This document shows, piece after piece, positions 16,750-28,082 of a DNA stretch of 64,000 bases; the first letter of the stretch is position 1; each line of letters begins with the position of its first letter. The stretch spans positions 744,001-808,000 of the forward strand of contig NZ_JAPENY010000002.1 in assembly GCF_026341825.1 (NCBI RefSeq). The letters run 5' to 3'. The notes under the pieces are model-generated. The model was not told the origin of the DNA, made no database searches, and saw only the letters and a list, made by a program, of their open reading frames with translations. The DNA is from Streptomyces sp. NBC_00620 (GTDB lineage: Bacteria; Actinomycetota; Actinomycetes; Streptomycetales; Streptomycetaceae). The position numbers and the translations under genes were made by a program.

Positions 16750-18572
16750 CCGCCGTACGCCCCGCTCGCCGTCAGACGCAGCGCCGTGTCGATCAGCGGA
16801 ACGTGACTGAAGGCCTGCGGGAAGTTGCCGACCTGGCGCTTGAGCCGGGGGTCCCACTCCTCGGCGAGCAGACCCAGGTCGTTGCGGAGCGCGAGCAGCT
16901 TCTCGAAGAGCTTGCGGGCCTCGTCGACCCGCCCGATCATCGCGAGGTCGTCCGCCATCCAGAACGAGCAGGCGAGGAAGGCGCCTTCGTCGCCCTCCAG
17001 GCCGTCCACGCCCGCGTGCTCGCCGCTGGTCGGGTAGCGCAGGATGAAGCCGTCCGAGGTCGACAGCTCGCGCTGGATGGCCTCGATGGTGCCGATCACG
17101 CGCTTGTCGTCCGGCGGCAGGAAGCCCATCTGCGGGATGAGGAGCAGCGAGGCGTCCAGCTCCTTGGAGCCGTACGACTGCGTGAACGTGTTGCGCTCCT
17201 TGTCGTAGCCCTTCTCACAGACGTCCCGGTGGATGTCGTCGCGCAGTTCGCGCCACTTCTCCAGCGGGCCGTCCGCGTCACCGGACTCGATGAGCTTGAT
17301 GGTGCGGTCGACGGCGACCCAGGCCATCACCTTGGAGTGCACGAAGTGGCGGCGCGGGCCGCGGACTTCCCAGATGCCCTCGTCCGGCTGGTCCCAGTGG
17401 TCCTCCAGGTAGCGGATCAGCTTGAGCTGGAGGAGCGAGGCGTAGTCGTTGCGGGACAGGCCCGTCATGTGGGCGAGATGCAGGGCCTCGGTGACCTCGC
17501 CGTACACATCGAGCTGAAGCTGACCAGCGGCGCCGTTGCCGACCCGTACCGGCCCCGAATTCTCGTACCCGGGAAGCCAGTGGAGCTCCGCCTCGCCCAA
17601 CTCCCGTTCGCCCGCGATGCCGTACATGATCTGCAGGTTCTCCGGGTCGCCGGCGACCGCGCGCAGCAGCCATTCGCGCCAGGCGCGGGCCTCCTCGCGG
17701 TAGCCGGTGCGCAGCAGCGAGGAGAGCGTGATGGCCGCGTCGCGCAGCCAGGTGTAGCGGTAGTCCCAGTTGCGTACGCCGCCGATCTCCTCCGGGAGCG
17801 AGGTCGTGGGCGCGGCGACGATGCCGCCCGTGGGCCCGTACGTCAGGGCCTTGAGCGTGATCAGAGAGCGTACGACAGCCTCGCGGTAGGGGCCGTGGTA
17901 CGTGCACTGGTCGACCCAGTCGCGCCAGAACTCCTCGGTGGCCTCCAGCGACTCCTCCGGCTCGGGCAGAGCCGGGGGCGCCTTGTGCGAGGGCTCCCAC
18001 GAGATGGTGAACGCGATCCGGTCACCGGGCGCCACCGTGAAGTCGGCGTACGTGGTCAGCGCCTTGCCGTAGGTCTCGCAGGCGGTGTCGAACCACACCG
18101 AGTCGGGTCCGGCGACGGCCACCGTCCGGCCCTCGTGCTTGTGCACCCAGGGCACCACACGGCCGTAGCTGAAACGCATCCGCAGCGCGGAGCGCATCGG
18201 GACCCGGCCCGTGATGCCCTCCACGATCCGGATCAGCTGCGGCGCGCCGTCACGCGGTGGCATGAAATCGGTCACGCGGACCGTGCCGCGCGGGGTGTCC
18301 CACTCGGATTCCAGGATCAGCGAGTCGCCGCGGTAGGTGCGGCGCGCCGCCGTCGGCGGTTTGGCGTCGGCGGCGTGCGCCGGGCCGAGCCGCCAGAATC
18401 CGTGCTCCTCCGTGCCGAGCAGTCCGGCGAAGACGGCGTGGGAGTCGAAGCGGGGCAGGCACAGCCAGTCGACCGTGCCGTCCCGGCAGACCAGCGCGGC
18501 TGTCTGCATGTCTCCGATGAGTGCGTAGTCCTCGATGCGCCCGGCCACGTGCATCTCCAGTCGAACGGCCAC
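16746..18572 (-). CDS. Glycoside hydrolase family 15 protein (trehalase/glucoamylase-like)
   Basis: 608 residues. The N-terminal trehalase-like beta-sandwich starts GRIEDYALIGDMQTAALV. The (alpha/alpha)6 catalytic domain carries GGIVAAPTTSLPEEIGG, NWDYRYTWLRDAA and the C-terminal FSHVPLIDTA. Actinobacterial relatives include the alpha,alpha-trehalases of mycobacteria and streptomycetes, so trehalose hydrolysis is likely but not certain. There is no signal peptide, so it is probably cytoplasmic. Start choices are GTG 18572, ATG 18554 and GTG 18548; the last has a GGAG about 7 bases upstream and may be the true start. It is divergent from pyrG. Confidence 0.88.
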   Translation of the reverse strand: MAVRLEMHVAGRIEDYALIGDMQTAALVCRDGTVDWLCLPRFDSHAVFAGLLGTEEHGFWRLGPAHAADAKPPTAARRTYRGDSLILESEWDTPRGTVRVTDFMPPRDGAPQLIRIVEGITGRVPMRSALRMRFSYGRVVPWVHKHEGRTVAVAGPDSVWFDTACETYGKALTTYADFTVAPGDRIAFTISWEPSHKAPPALPEPEESLEATEEFWRDWVDQCTYHGPYREAVVRSLITLKALTYGPTGGIVAAPTTSLPEEIGGVRNWDYRYTWLRDAAITLSSLLRTGYREEARAWREWLLRAVAGDPENLQIMYGIAGERELGEAELHWLPGYENSGPVRVGNGAAGQLQLDVYGEVTEALHLAHMTGLSRNDYASLLQLKLIRYLEDHWDQPDEGIWEVRGPRRHFVHSKVMAWVAVDRTIKLIESGDADGPLEKWRELRDDIHRDVCEKGYDKERNTFTQSYGSKELDASLLLIPQMGFLPPDDKRVIGTIEAIQRELSTSDGFILRYPTSGEHAGVDGLEGDEGAFLACSFWMADDLAMIGRVDEARKLFEKLLALRNDLGLLAEEWDPRLKRQVGNFPQAFSHVPLIDTALRLTASGAYGG

Positions 18573-19010
18573 GTCGCCCCCGGAGGGGCGGTCGCTCTTG
18601 CGGTCAAGGGAACGTTGGTATTGCGTCGCTACGAAACGTCAATTAGTCGGTGCGATTGTCGTTGCGAAACGAACTGACGAGCTCTCGTGTTCCGGGATAC
18701 GGACGGGGATGGTGCCGTGTGTCGGCCGGGCTCGGCAGCGAGTGTCCGAGCAGGATACGACGCACGTGGAAGATCCGCGTGCCGCTCCCGGTAACCCGGC
18801 TGGGCTGATCGAGTGAGTGGCGTGTGGGGCGCGTGGCGACTTGTGTGCGGAGCGTGGCCGGAAGCAGCCTCCTCGCGGCGCTGATACCCTGGTAGCCCGT
18901 GGACCGGTGGGAGAAAAACCCCCGAACCGCAGCGACGGCGCCTCCGGAAATCTTCGGACACCATGCCGGCACGCACCCCAGACCGCGACCACGGGAGCCC
19001 CCTCTTGGCC
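18573..19010. other. 438-bp gap between GH15 and pyrG
   Basis: No gene is supported here. Near 18628-18680 the GC content drops, and two similar blocks, TACGAAACGTCAA and TGCGAAACGAAC, occur 34 bp apart; they are plausible promoter/operator elements for the divergent GH15 gene. The stretch 18880-18960 probably holds the pyrG promoter and leader. An in-frame ATG at 18963 could extend PyrG by 16 residues. Confidence 0.5.
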
Positions 19011-20678
<1,668 letters not shown>

Positions 20679-20698
20679 CGCAAGGGTTGTACGGTGGC

Positions 20699-20730
20699 CG
20701 GGGTGTGTGCCTTTCGAGGTGCGCACCCCG
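20699..20730 (+). terminator. Hairpin terminator after pyrG
   Basis: CGGGGTGTG pairs with CGCACCCCG (one G-U) around a short loop and is followed by TTTT. It lies 20 bp after the pyrG stop and separates it from the Nudix gene. Confidence 0.75.
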
Positions 20731-20805
20731 TTTTCCGTTGCGGGTACAGGTAACGGATTCTTGTGCGGGGCCGACAGCTTTTTTGCACGTGTGGGAGGAC
20801 AGGGC

Positions 20806-21432
20806 ATGACCATCAAGGACACCGCCGAGGAGTGGGAGATCAGGGCGAGCGAGACCCCCTTCGTCGGCAACAAGACCTCGGTCCGCACCGACGACGTGGT
20901 CATGCCCGACGGATCGGTCGCCCGCCGCGACTACCAGGTCCACCCCGGCTCCGTGGCCATCGTCGCCCTCGACGACCAGAACCGCGTCCTGGTGCTGCGC
21001 CAGTACCGCCACCCCGTCCGCCACAAGCTCTGGGAGATCCCGGCCGGACTCCTCGACATCCCCGGCGAGAACCCTCTGCACGCCGCCCAGCGCGAGCTCT
21101 ACGAAGAGGCCCACATCAAGGCCGAGAACTGGCGTGTCCTGACCGACGCCTACACCACGCCCGGCGGCTGCGACGAGGCCGTCCGCATCTTCCTGGCCCG
21201 CGACCTCTCCGAAGCCGAGGGACAGCGCTTCGAGGTCGAGGACGAAGAGGCCGACATGGAACTGGCCCGGGTCTCCGTCGACGAGCTCGTACGGGGCGTA
21301 CTCGCCGGAGAACTGCACAACAACTGCCTCGTCGTCGGCGTGCTTTCGCTGGTCGCCGCACGGCACGGCGAGGGCCTCGACGCGCTGCGCCCGGCGGAGG
21401 CGCCGTGGCCGGCGCGGCCCTTCGAGGTCTGA
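20806..21432 (+). CDS. ADP-ribose pyrophosphatase (Nudix hydrolase)
   Basis: 208 residues from ATG 20806, preceded by GGGAGGA. The Nudix box is G-LLDIPG-E-NPLHAAQ-REL-YEEAHI; the final Gly of the canonical box is Ala. Upstream is VAIVALDDQNRVLVLRQYRHP, and the box is followed by YTTPGGCDE, both typical of ADP-ribose pyrophosphatases. It hydrolyses ADP-ribose to AMP and ribose-5-phosphate. The pyrG-Nudix pair is conserved in actinobacteria. Confidence 0.92.
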   Translation: MTIKDTAEEWEIRASETPFVGNKTSVRTDDVVMPDGSVARRDYQVHPGSVAIVALDDQNRVLVLRQYRHPVRHKLWEIPAGLLDIPGENPLHAAQRELYEEAHIKAENWRVLTDAYTTPGGCDEAVRIFLARDLSEAEGQRFEVEDEEADMELARVSVDELVRGVLAGELHNNCLVVGVLSLVAARHGEGLDALRPAEAPWPARPFEV

Positions 21433-21614
21433 CGGGCTGCCGGCGCCCACCTGACACCCGTCTGACGCAGACAGTCCTACGATCGCCTGATCCGATCGGG
21501 GGACGTGCCCGCCGCGCTCCGCACGGATCGTCGCAGAGCGTGAACTAGGCTCTGAAAACGCCCCGTCCGGAGTCCCGGCGGGCTTGCGCGTGCAGTGGGA
21601 CGGGAGTGTGGCCC

Positions 21615-23696
21615 GTGACGGATCAGGCGGTGGACAACGGCGGCACGAAGGTGTCGGCAGAGGGGCAGCGCCCGGCTGCCGGGTCCGCTCCTACGGAGAG
21701 TCAGTTCCTGGGTCGTACAAGAGAGTTGAAGGAACTCCGGGCCGACATCGAGCGCGCGGGCCTGGACACCATCTCTGGGCGCAAGGCGCCACGCGCGCGC
21801 GTGCTGCTCATCGCGGGCAAGCCCGGCTCGGGCCGCACCGCGCTCGCCGAGGAGCTCGCGGAGCAGGTCGCCGAGAGTTACCCCGACGGAGTGCTGCGTG
21901 CCCGGCTCACCGAACCCGACGGCACCCCGGTCCCCACCGAGCGCACCGCCCGCGAGCTGCTCACCGCCCTGGAGCGTCCCACGCCGCCCGGGGCGGGCGC
22001 CGAGGACCTCGGCGAGTCGCTGCGCGAGGCGCTCGCCGTCCGCCGCGTCCTGCTCGTCCTCGACGACGCGGCCGACGCCGAGCAGGTCGACGCCCTGCTC
22101 CCGGACACGCCGGAGTGTCTGGTCGTGGCCGTCTCCGGCGGGCCGCTGACCGGCATCGCGGACGTCCGCCCCTGCACCCTGGGGGGCCTGGACACCAAGT
22201 CCGCCCTCGAACTGCTCGGCCGCTTCACCGGTTCGGTGCGCATCACCGTGGACCCGTTCGCCGCCGAGGGCCTGGTCGAGCTGTGCGCGGGCCAGCCCGC
22301 CGCCCTGGTGCTCGCCGGCGGCTGGCTCGCGACCCGCCCCCAGTCGGCCGTCTCCGACCTCGCCAAGCAGCTGCGCTCCGACGGCGAGGAGGGCTCGCCG
22401 CTGGCCCGCGTCTTCCGGCTCACGTACGCCTCGCTGCCCAGCGCCGCCGCGCGGATACTGCGACTGCTCTCGCTCGCCCCGGCCGGGCTCGTCGACCCGC
22501 ACACCGCATCCGCGCTCGCGGGCTGCTCGGTGAACGCCGCCCGCACCACACTGGACGACTTCGCCGCGCTCGGCCTGCTGCGGCCCGTGGAGTCGCCGCT
22601 GCCGCAGTACGAGGTGCCCGGCTGCCTGCTGCCGCTGCTGCACGCCCTCACCGAGACCCACGACCGCCCCGCCGAGCTCCAGCTGGCCCGCGCCCGGATG
22701 CTGGAACGGACCGTACGGCTGCTGGTGTCCTGCCGCGCCATCACCGAGACCGACAGCTCGCCGGCCCGCGAGAAGCTCGCCGGAATGCCCCGCGCCCTGC
22801 GCTTCCCGAACCCCCGGGCCGCCGCCGACTGGCTGCGCATCCGGCAGCCCGCGCTGCTCGCCTCCGCCCGGCTTGCGGTCGCCGACGGCGAGCTGGACAC
22901 CCTGGCCCGCCGCATCATGGCCGCGTTGGTGCGGGCGATGGTCGCGCACGTCGGTACGCAGGCCGCTGCGCCCGAGCTGTACGGCATCCACCGGCTCGTC
23001 CTGGACGTCGCCGAGCGCCGGAAACTGCCCCGCGAGAAGGCCGCGGCCCTGCTGAACCTCGCGGATCTGGACGCCCAGACGGGTCGTACGGCGGACGCCC
23101 TGGCCCGCTACCGGGCCGCACTCGACGCCGGACGCGAGGCGAACGATCCGTATGCGACCGGCCGCGCGATGGAATCCGTAGGCGGCGCCCACCAGGAGCT
23201 CGGGGACTACGACCGGGCGGCCGACTGGTACGGGCGGGCGCTCGCCGATCGGCTCGCCCGCGACGAGCGCGTGGACGCCGCCCGGCTGTACGGCCGGATC
23301 GCCGCCGCGCACACCTACGCGGGCCGCTACGGCGAGGCGCTGCGCAACTGGCGGGCCGCCGTAGCCGGGCACCGCAAGAACGGCGATGTGGCCGCCCAGG
23401 CACGGGCGTTGAGCGAGATGGCACGTGTCCAGGAGTACGCCGGACGGCCCGAGGAGTCACTGCGCACCTGCCAGGAGGCGGCCGAGTGGGCGCGCCGCGC
23501 CGACGACGTACGACTGCAGGCCGCGCTGCAGCTCAGGCTGGCCGACACGCTGGACCGGCTCGGCGACCCGGCGGCGGCGCGACTGCACCGGGGTGCGGCC
23601 GAGCGAATGCTGGGTGACGAGCTCCCGGAGAGCGCATCGGCCAGGGAACAAGACGCTAACGCCTGCGAAATCCGTAGTACATCCGAAGAAGATTGA
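21615..23696 (+). CDS. STAND (NB-ARC-like) ATPase with TPR repeats
   Basis: 693 residues from GTG 21615, with GGGAG nine bases upstream. A P-loop domain spans roughly residues 30-260. Its Walker A reads IAGKPGSGRTALAEE, with Arg where Lys is expected, and its Walker B is RVLLVLDDAAD. A winged-helix-like segment follows (LPSAAARILRLLSLAPAG). The C-terminal ~230 residues are TPR repeats (ALARYRAALDAGREA, RAADWYGRALADRLA, EALRNWRAAVAGHRK, ESLRTCQEAAEWARR). There is no DNA-binding or effector domain at either end, unlike AfsR-type proteins. It is a likely signal-dependent scaffold; function unknown. Confidence 0.85.
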   Translation: MTDQAVDNGGTKVSAEGQRPAAGSAPTESQFLGRTRELKELRADIERAGLDTISGRKAPRARVLLIAGKPGSGRTALAEELAEQVAESYPDGVLRARLTEPDGTPVPTERTARELLTALERPTPPGAGAEDLGESLREALAVRRVLLVLDDAADAEQVDALLPDTPECLVVAVSGGPLTGIADVRPCTLGGLDTKSALELLGRFTGSVRITVDPFAAEGLVELCAGQPAALVLAGGWLATRPQSAVSDLAKQLRSDGEEGSPLARVFRLTYASLPSAAARILRLLSLAPAGLVDPHTASALAGCSVNAARTTLDDFAALGLLRPVESPLPQYEVPGCLLPLLHALTETHDRPAELQLARARMLERTVRLLVSCRAITETDSSPAREKLAGMPRALRFPNPRAAADWLRIRQPALLASARLAVADGELDTLARRIMAALVRAMVAHVGTQAAAPELYGIHRLVLDVAERRKLPREKAAALLNLADLDAQTGRTADALARYRAALDAGREANDPYATGRAMESVGGAHQELGDYDRAADWYGRALADRLARDERVDAARLYGRIAAAHTYAGRYGEALRNWRAAVAGHRKNGDVAAQARALSEMARVQEYAGRPEESLRTCQEAAEWARRADDVRLQAALQLRLADTLDRLGDPAAARLHRGAAERMLGDELPESASAREQDANACEIRSTSEED

Positions 23697-23868
23697 TGCA
23701 TTGAAAGGCTAGACAGAGGGAATCCCTTCATTAGACTGGCTCCGCCGCGCTCTTTCGTGGTGTCTCCCGTTGTGCTCCCGTACGTCGGGTATGACATGCA
23801 ATGCCCCGGCTCGCATCGCCTCGGCATGCACAGCCCCAGAACCCTCTGAGCCAAGGACCGTGATCGAC

Positions 23869-24984
23869 GTGAAGGTCGGCATCCCCCGCGAGGTCAAGAA
23901 CAACGAGTTCCGGGTGGCCATCACCCCCGCCGGCGTGCACGAGCTGGTGCGCCACGGCCACCAGGTGCTCATCGAGAAGAACGCCGGCGTCGGCTCCTCG
24001 ATCACGGACGACGAGTTCGTCGCCGCCGGTGCGCGGATCCTCGCCACCGCCGACGAGGTCTGGGCCACCGCCGACCTGCTGCTCAAGGTCAAGGAGCCCA
24101 TCGCGGAGGAGTACCACCGCCTCCGCAAGGACCAGACGCTCTTCACGTACCTGCACCTGGCCGCCTCCAAGGAGTGCACGGACGCGCTCGTCGAGTCCGG
24201 CACCACGGCGATCGCATACGAGACGGTCGAGCTGCCCAGCCGTGCGCTGCCGCTCCTCGCCCCGATGTCCGAGGTCGCGGGCCGCCTCGCCCCGCAGGTC
24301 GGCGCCTACCACCTGATGCGCTCGGTCGGCGGCCGTGGCGTGCTCCCCGGTGGTGTCCCCGGCACGCAGCCCGCGCGGGCCGTCGTCATCGGCGGCGGGG
24401 TCTCCGGCTGGAACGCCACGCAGATCGCCGTCGGCATGGGCTTCCACGTCACGCTGCTCGACCGCGACATCAACAAGCTCCGCGAGGCCGACAAGGTCTT
24501 CGGCACCAAGGTCCGGGCGATCATGTCCAACTCCTTCGAGCTGGAGAAGGCCGTCCTGGACGCCGACCTCGTCATCGGCGCGGTTCTCATCCCGGGTGCC
24601 AAGGCGCCGAAGCTCGTCACCAACGAACTTGTCTCGCGAATGAAGCCGGGAAGTGTTCTTGTCGACATCGCGATCGACCAGGGTGGCTGCTTCGAGGACT
24701 CGCGTCCGACCACCCACGCCGAGCCGACCTTCCCGGTCCACAACTCGGTCTTCTACTGCGTCGCCAACATGCCCGGTGCCGTGCCCAACACGTCGACGTA
24801 CGCGCTCACCAATGCGACGCTTCCGTACATCGTGGAGCTCGCGAACCGCGGCTGGGTCGAGGCGCTGCGCCGTGACGCGGCGCTCGCCAAGGGTCTCAAC
24901 ACCCATGACGGCAAGGTGGTTTACCGCGAGGTCGCCGAGGCGCACGGCCTGGAGCACGTCGAGCTGGAGTCCTTGCTCGGTTAA
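23869..24984 (+). CDS. ald: Alanine dehydrogenase
   Basis: 371 residues from GTG 23869, the same length as mycobacterial Ald. It begins KVGIPREVKNNEFRVAIT, has the substrate/catalytic segment YLHLAAS (His), and a NAD-binding Rossmann motif VVIGGGVSGWNA, then VDIAIDQGGCFEDSRPTTH. It interconverts L-alanine and pyruvate plus ammonia with NAD. GTG 23860 would add three residues (MIDVKV); AAGGA at 23853-23857 is better spaced for 23869. A hairpin terminator follows the gene. Confidence 0.95.
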   Translation: MKVGIPREVKNNEFRVAITPAGVHELVRHGHQVLIEKNAGVGSSITDDEFVAAGARILATADEVWATADLLLKVKEPIAEEYHRLRKDQTLFTYLHLAASKECTDALVESGTTAIAYETVELPSRALPLLAPMSEVAGRLAPQVGAYHLMRSVGGRGVLPGGVPGTQPARAVVIGGGVSGWNATQIAVGMGFHVTLLDRDINKLREADKVFGTKVRAIMSNSFELEKAVLDADLVIGAVLIPGAKAPKLVTNELVSRMKPGSVLVDIAIDQGGCFEDSRPTTHAEPTFPVHNSVFYCVANMPGAVPNTSTYALTNATLPYIVELANRGWVEALRRDAALAKGLNTHDGKVVYREVAEAHGLEHVELESLLG

Positions 24985-25033
24985 GTCATCAACGGGTAAA
25001 AAGGCGATACGTCAACACGGGTCGTCAACACCG

Positions 25034-25076
25034 CACACCCGGCCGGACCTTGCCCGACAAGGCCCGGCCGGGTGTG
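25034..25076 (+). terminator. Hairpin terminator after ald
   Basis: CACACCCGGCCGG...CCTTG pairs with CAAGG...CCGGCCGGGTGTG around CCCGA, giving a stem of about 19 bp with one mismatch. It lies 50 bp after the ald stop. Confidence 0.85.
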
Positions 25077-25229
25077 TGTCGGGTCACTTTGTGACACTCG
25101 TTCAACTCGCCACGAACGTAACTCTTTAACCGATTCGTACACCGGTGAAACCTACCGTGCGACGGCCTTACGCCCTTGACAGAGGGGTGTTCGGTTGCCG
25201 ACACATCGGGTCGGGTCCGGCGGATTGTG

Positions 25230-25259
25230 TTGCTGCGGACCGGTGACACGCCATAGAGT
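25230..25259 (+). promoter_or_regulatory. Candidate promoter of the parA-scpAB-rluB operon
   Basis: TTGCTG and TAGAGT are separated by 18 bp and lie about 70 bp before the ParA-like start. They match the vegetative -35/-10 pattern moderately well. Another TTGACA at 25176 lacks a good -10. Apart from the ald terminator, nothing else is seen in the 347-bp gap 24985-25331. Confidence 0.45.
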
Positions 25260-25331
25260 CGCCAACCGTCGGCATGGTGCCACGCTGACCTATCGAGAAG
25301 TTTCCTGGTCACCAAGGAGGTAAGACGACTT

Positions 25332-26501
25332 GTGAATGAGTCGACATTTACTCCCGGGGGTGGTCAACCAGGAATGCCGACGCGGGGCCAGGGCCCCACG
25401 GGGCTGGAGGCTGTCGGCTCCGTCGCTGTCCGCACCTTCGCAGCCCAGAAGAGTCCCCGGATGACTCAGACAGCACACCCGAGCATGGATGGCCATCACG
25501 TGAACGCCATGGCCGGCAACGGAAGTGGCGAGAACCGCACCCACTTCGCCGACTACGACGAACTGCCCGAGGGGCACTTCTACGACCCCGACGCCGAGTA
25601 CGAGCCAGATCCCGAATACGCGGCCACGCTCGCGCCCGACGCGGCGCGTCAGCGCCGTGAGCGCGTCGGCCCGACCGGGCGCCCGCTGCCGTACTTCCCG
25701 ATCCCGGGCCCGCTGACCGACCACGGCCCCGCGACGATCATCGCGATGTGCAACCAGAAGGGCGGCGTCGGCAAGACCACGTCGACCATCAACCTGGGTG
25801 CCGCGCTCGCGGAGTACGGACGCCGGGTCCTGCTCGTCGACTTCGACCCGCAGGGCGCGCTCTCGGTCGGCCTCGGCGTCAACCCGATGGAGCTCGACCT
25901 CACGGTCTACAACCTGCTCATGGAGCGGGGCATGGTGGCCGACGACGTGCTCCTGAAGACGGCGGTCCCGAACATGGACCTGCTGCCCAGCAACATCGAC
26001 CTGTCCGCCGCCGAAGTGCAGTTGGTGAGCGAGGTCGCGCGCGAGTCCACACTCCAGCGCGCCCTGAAGCCGCTGATGGCCGACTACGACTACATCGTGA
26101 TCGACTGCCAGCCCTCGCTCGGCCTGCTCACCGTCAACGCGTTGACGGCAGCCCACAAGGTGATCGTGCCCCTGGAGTGCGAGTTCTTCGCACTGCGCGG
26201 TGTCGCGCTGCTCACCGAGACCATCGAGAAGGTCCAGGAGCGGCTCAACCCCGAGCTGGAGCTCGACGGCATCCTCGCCACGATGTACGACTCCCGCACG
26301 GTGCACAGCCGTGAGGTGCTCGCGCGCGTGGTCGAGGCCTTCGACGATCACGTCTACCACACGGTCATCGGGCGCACGGTGCGCTTCCCGGAGACCACCG
26401 TCGCCGGTGAGCCGATCACCACGTACGCCTCCAACTCCGTCGGTGCCGCCGCCTATCGCCAGCTCGCCAGGGAGGTGCTCGCCCGGTGTCACGCCGAGTG
26501 A
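25332..26501 (+). CDS. ParA-family ATPase (Soj-like, orphan)
   Basis: 389 residues from GTG 25332, with a strong AAGGAGG 11 bases upstream. The first ~135 residues are a disordered Gly/Pro/Asp-rich extension. The ParA core then starts with the deviant Walker A KGGVGKTT (in MCNQKGGVGKTTSTINLG), VLLVDFDPQGALS, and the switch YIVIDCQPSLGLLTVNAL. No parB is adjacent. The gene heads the scpA-scpB-rluB operon, as in mycobacteria, which suggests work with the SMC-ScpAB condensin or chromosome organisation. Function inferred from context. Confidence 0.92.
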   Translation: MNESTFTPGGGQPGMPTRGQGPTGLEAVGSVAVRTFAAQKSPRMTQTAHPSMDGHHVNAMAGNGSGENRTHFADYDELPEGHFYDPDAEYEPDPEYAATLAPDAARQRRERVGPTGRPLPYFPIPGPLTDHGPATIIAMCNQKGGVGKTTSTINLGAALAEYGRRVLLVDFDPQGALSVGLGVNPMELDLTVYNLLMERGMVADDVLLKTAVPNMDLLPSNIDLSAAEVQLVSEVARESTLQRALKPLMADYDYIVIDCQPSLGLLTVNALTAAHKVIVPLECEFFALRGVALLTETIEKVQERLNPELELDGILATMYDSRTVHSREVLARVVEAFDDHVYHTVIGRTVRFPETTVAGEPITTYASNSVGAAAYRQLAREVLARCHAE

Positions 26502-27055
26502 GTCTGCCGGGGGCCGACGAACTGTTCCGTACCACCGGGGGAATGGCGCTCCAGTCGTCCTCGCCCTCGCGCCGGACCAACGGCGAGCCCCGGGTGCCGG
26601 CTCCCGCGGGCGAGAGCGACGCGGCGGCCGCCGGGGAGGACGCACCGCAGTCGGTGCCCGTCCAGGGCGGTGACGGCGAGGGCGACGAACACGTCGCTGC
26701 CGACTCCGGCTCGGAGGGCTCCCGCAGCCGGGGTGCGGCTCCGGAGCGCTCGGGGCCAGGTCAGGCGGCGCAGGAAGGTTCTGCCGCCGGGCAGTCCTCG
26801 CGCAAGCGCGGACGGGGCCAGGGGCAGGGGCGCCGGCAGCCCAGTGGCCGGGAGCGGCACGACGAGAAGATCACCGTGTACGTCTCCGCCGAGGAGCTCA
26901 TCGATCTCGAGCACGCACGTCTGGTGCTCCGGGGCGAACACGGGCTGGCGGTCGACCGTGGGCGGATCGTGCGTGAGGCGGTCGCCGTCGTCCTCGCCGA
27001 TCTTGAATCCCGTGGGGACGCGAGCATTCTCGTACGACGGCTTCGTGGGCGGTAG
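26486..27055 (+). CDS. Hypothetical protein with ribbon-helix-helix-like C-terminus
   Basis: 189 residues from GTG 26486, overlapping the ParA-like gene by 16 bp; GTG 26498 is an alternative. Residues ~20-125 are disordered and rich in Gly, Ser, Glu and Arg, ending with a basic KRGRGQGQGRRQ patch. The last ~60 residues read EKITVYVSAEELIDLEHARL then a helix VDRGRIVREAVAVVLADLE, which resembles a ribbon-helix-helix DNA-binding fold. Given its place between a ParA ATPase and ScpA, it could be the DNA-binding partner of the orphan ParA. That is inference. Confidence 0.75.
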   Translation: MSRRVSLPGADELFRTTGGMALQSSSPSRRTNGEPRVPAPAGESDAAAAGEDAPQSVPVQGGDGEGDEHVAADSGSEGSRSRGAAPERSGPGQAAQEGSAAGQSSRKRGRGQGQGRRQPSGRERHDEKITVYVSAEELIDLEHARLVLRGEHGLAVDRGRIVREAVAVVLADLESRGDASILVRRLRGR

Positions 27056-27074
27056 GAGGTAGCCTGCGAGCGCT

Positions 27075-28082
27075 ATGCCCTCGTACGACGCTTCCGTCCC
27101 GTCCGCCGGCCCTGGTGCCGGTCGTCGGCGTGTTCTGGGGCGGGGTCCTGGGCCGGACCCGGCTCCCGCTCCCGCAGAGGATCTGGTCGTACCTCCTCCC
27201 GAAGAGGAGCCTGAACCGCCTGCGGCGGTGAGCGAGTCGCCGGTAACCGAGGAACCGCCCGAGCCCGACGACGGTGTCTTCAAGGTGCGGCTCGCGAACT
27301 TCGAGGGGCCCTTCGACCTGCTGCTTCAGCTGATCTCGAAGCACAAGATGGACGTCACGGAAGTGGCGCTGTCACGCGTCACCGACGAGTTCATGGCACA
27401 CATCAGGGCGATGGGGCCGGACTGGGATCTGGACCAGACGACCGAGTTCCTCGTCGTCGCCGCCACCCTGCTCGATCTCAAGGCGGCACGGCTGCTGCCG
27501 TCGGCCGAGGTCGAGGACGAGGCGGACCTGGCGCTCCTGGAGGCGCGGGACCTGCTCTTCGCGCGGCTGCTGCAGTACCGCGCGTACAAGCAGATCGCGG
27601 ACATCTTCAACGCCCGCCTCGAGGAAGAGGCCCGCCGCTACCCCCGTACCGTCGGCCTGGAGGCCCACCACGCCGAGCTCCTTCCCGAGGTGGTCATCAG
27701 CATCGGGGCGGAGGGGTTCGCGAAGCTCGCCGTGAAGGCGATGCAGCCCAGGCCCAAGCCTCAGGTGTACGTCGATCACATCCACGCGCCGCTGGTCAGC
27801 GTGCAGGAGCAGGCGGGGATCGTGGTGGCGCGGCTGAAGGAACTGGGGGCTGCCAGTTTCCGCGACCTCGTCGACGACACCGACGACACCCTGACCGTCG
27901 TGGCCCGCTTCCTCGCCCTGCTCGAGCTGTACCGCGAGAAGGCCGTGTCGCTGGACCAGGAGGAGGCGCTCGGGGAACTCGTCGTGCGCTGGACCGGCGG
28001 GGACAGCGACGAGGAGCCGAGGGTCACGGACGAGTTCGACCGGCCGCCCGAGGTGCCGCCCAAAGAGGAGAAGAAGGCGTGA
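27075..28082 (+). CDS. scpA: Segregation and condensation protein A
   Basis: 335 residues. A Pro/Glu-rich N-terminal extension (~70 residues) precedes the kleisin core, which starts FKVRLANFEGPFDLLLQLI. It continues LDQTTEFLVVAATLLDLKA and ends with the winged-helix FRDLVDDTDDTLTVVARFLALLELYREKAV. ScpA bridges the SMC heads and binds ScpB. ATG 27075 is 19 bp after the previous gene; the stop overlaps scpB by 4 bp. The N-terminal extension is longer than in most bacteria. Confidence 0.95.
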   Translation: MPSYDASVPSAGPGAGRRRVLGRGPGPDPAPAPAEDLVVPPPEEEPEPPAAVSESPVTEEPPEPDDGVFKVRLANFEGPFDLLLQLISKHKMDVTEVALSRVTDEFMAHIRAMGPDWDLDQTTEFLVVAATLLDLKAARLLPSAEVEDEADLALLEARDLLFARLLQYRAYKQIADIFNARLEEEARRYPRTVGLEAHHAELLPEVVISIGAEGFAKLAVKAMQPRPKPQVYVDHIHAPLVSVQEQAGIVVARLKELGAASFRDLVDDTDDTLTVVARFLALLELYREKAVSLDQEEALGELVVRWTGGDSDEEPRVTDEFDRPPEVPPKEEKKA

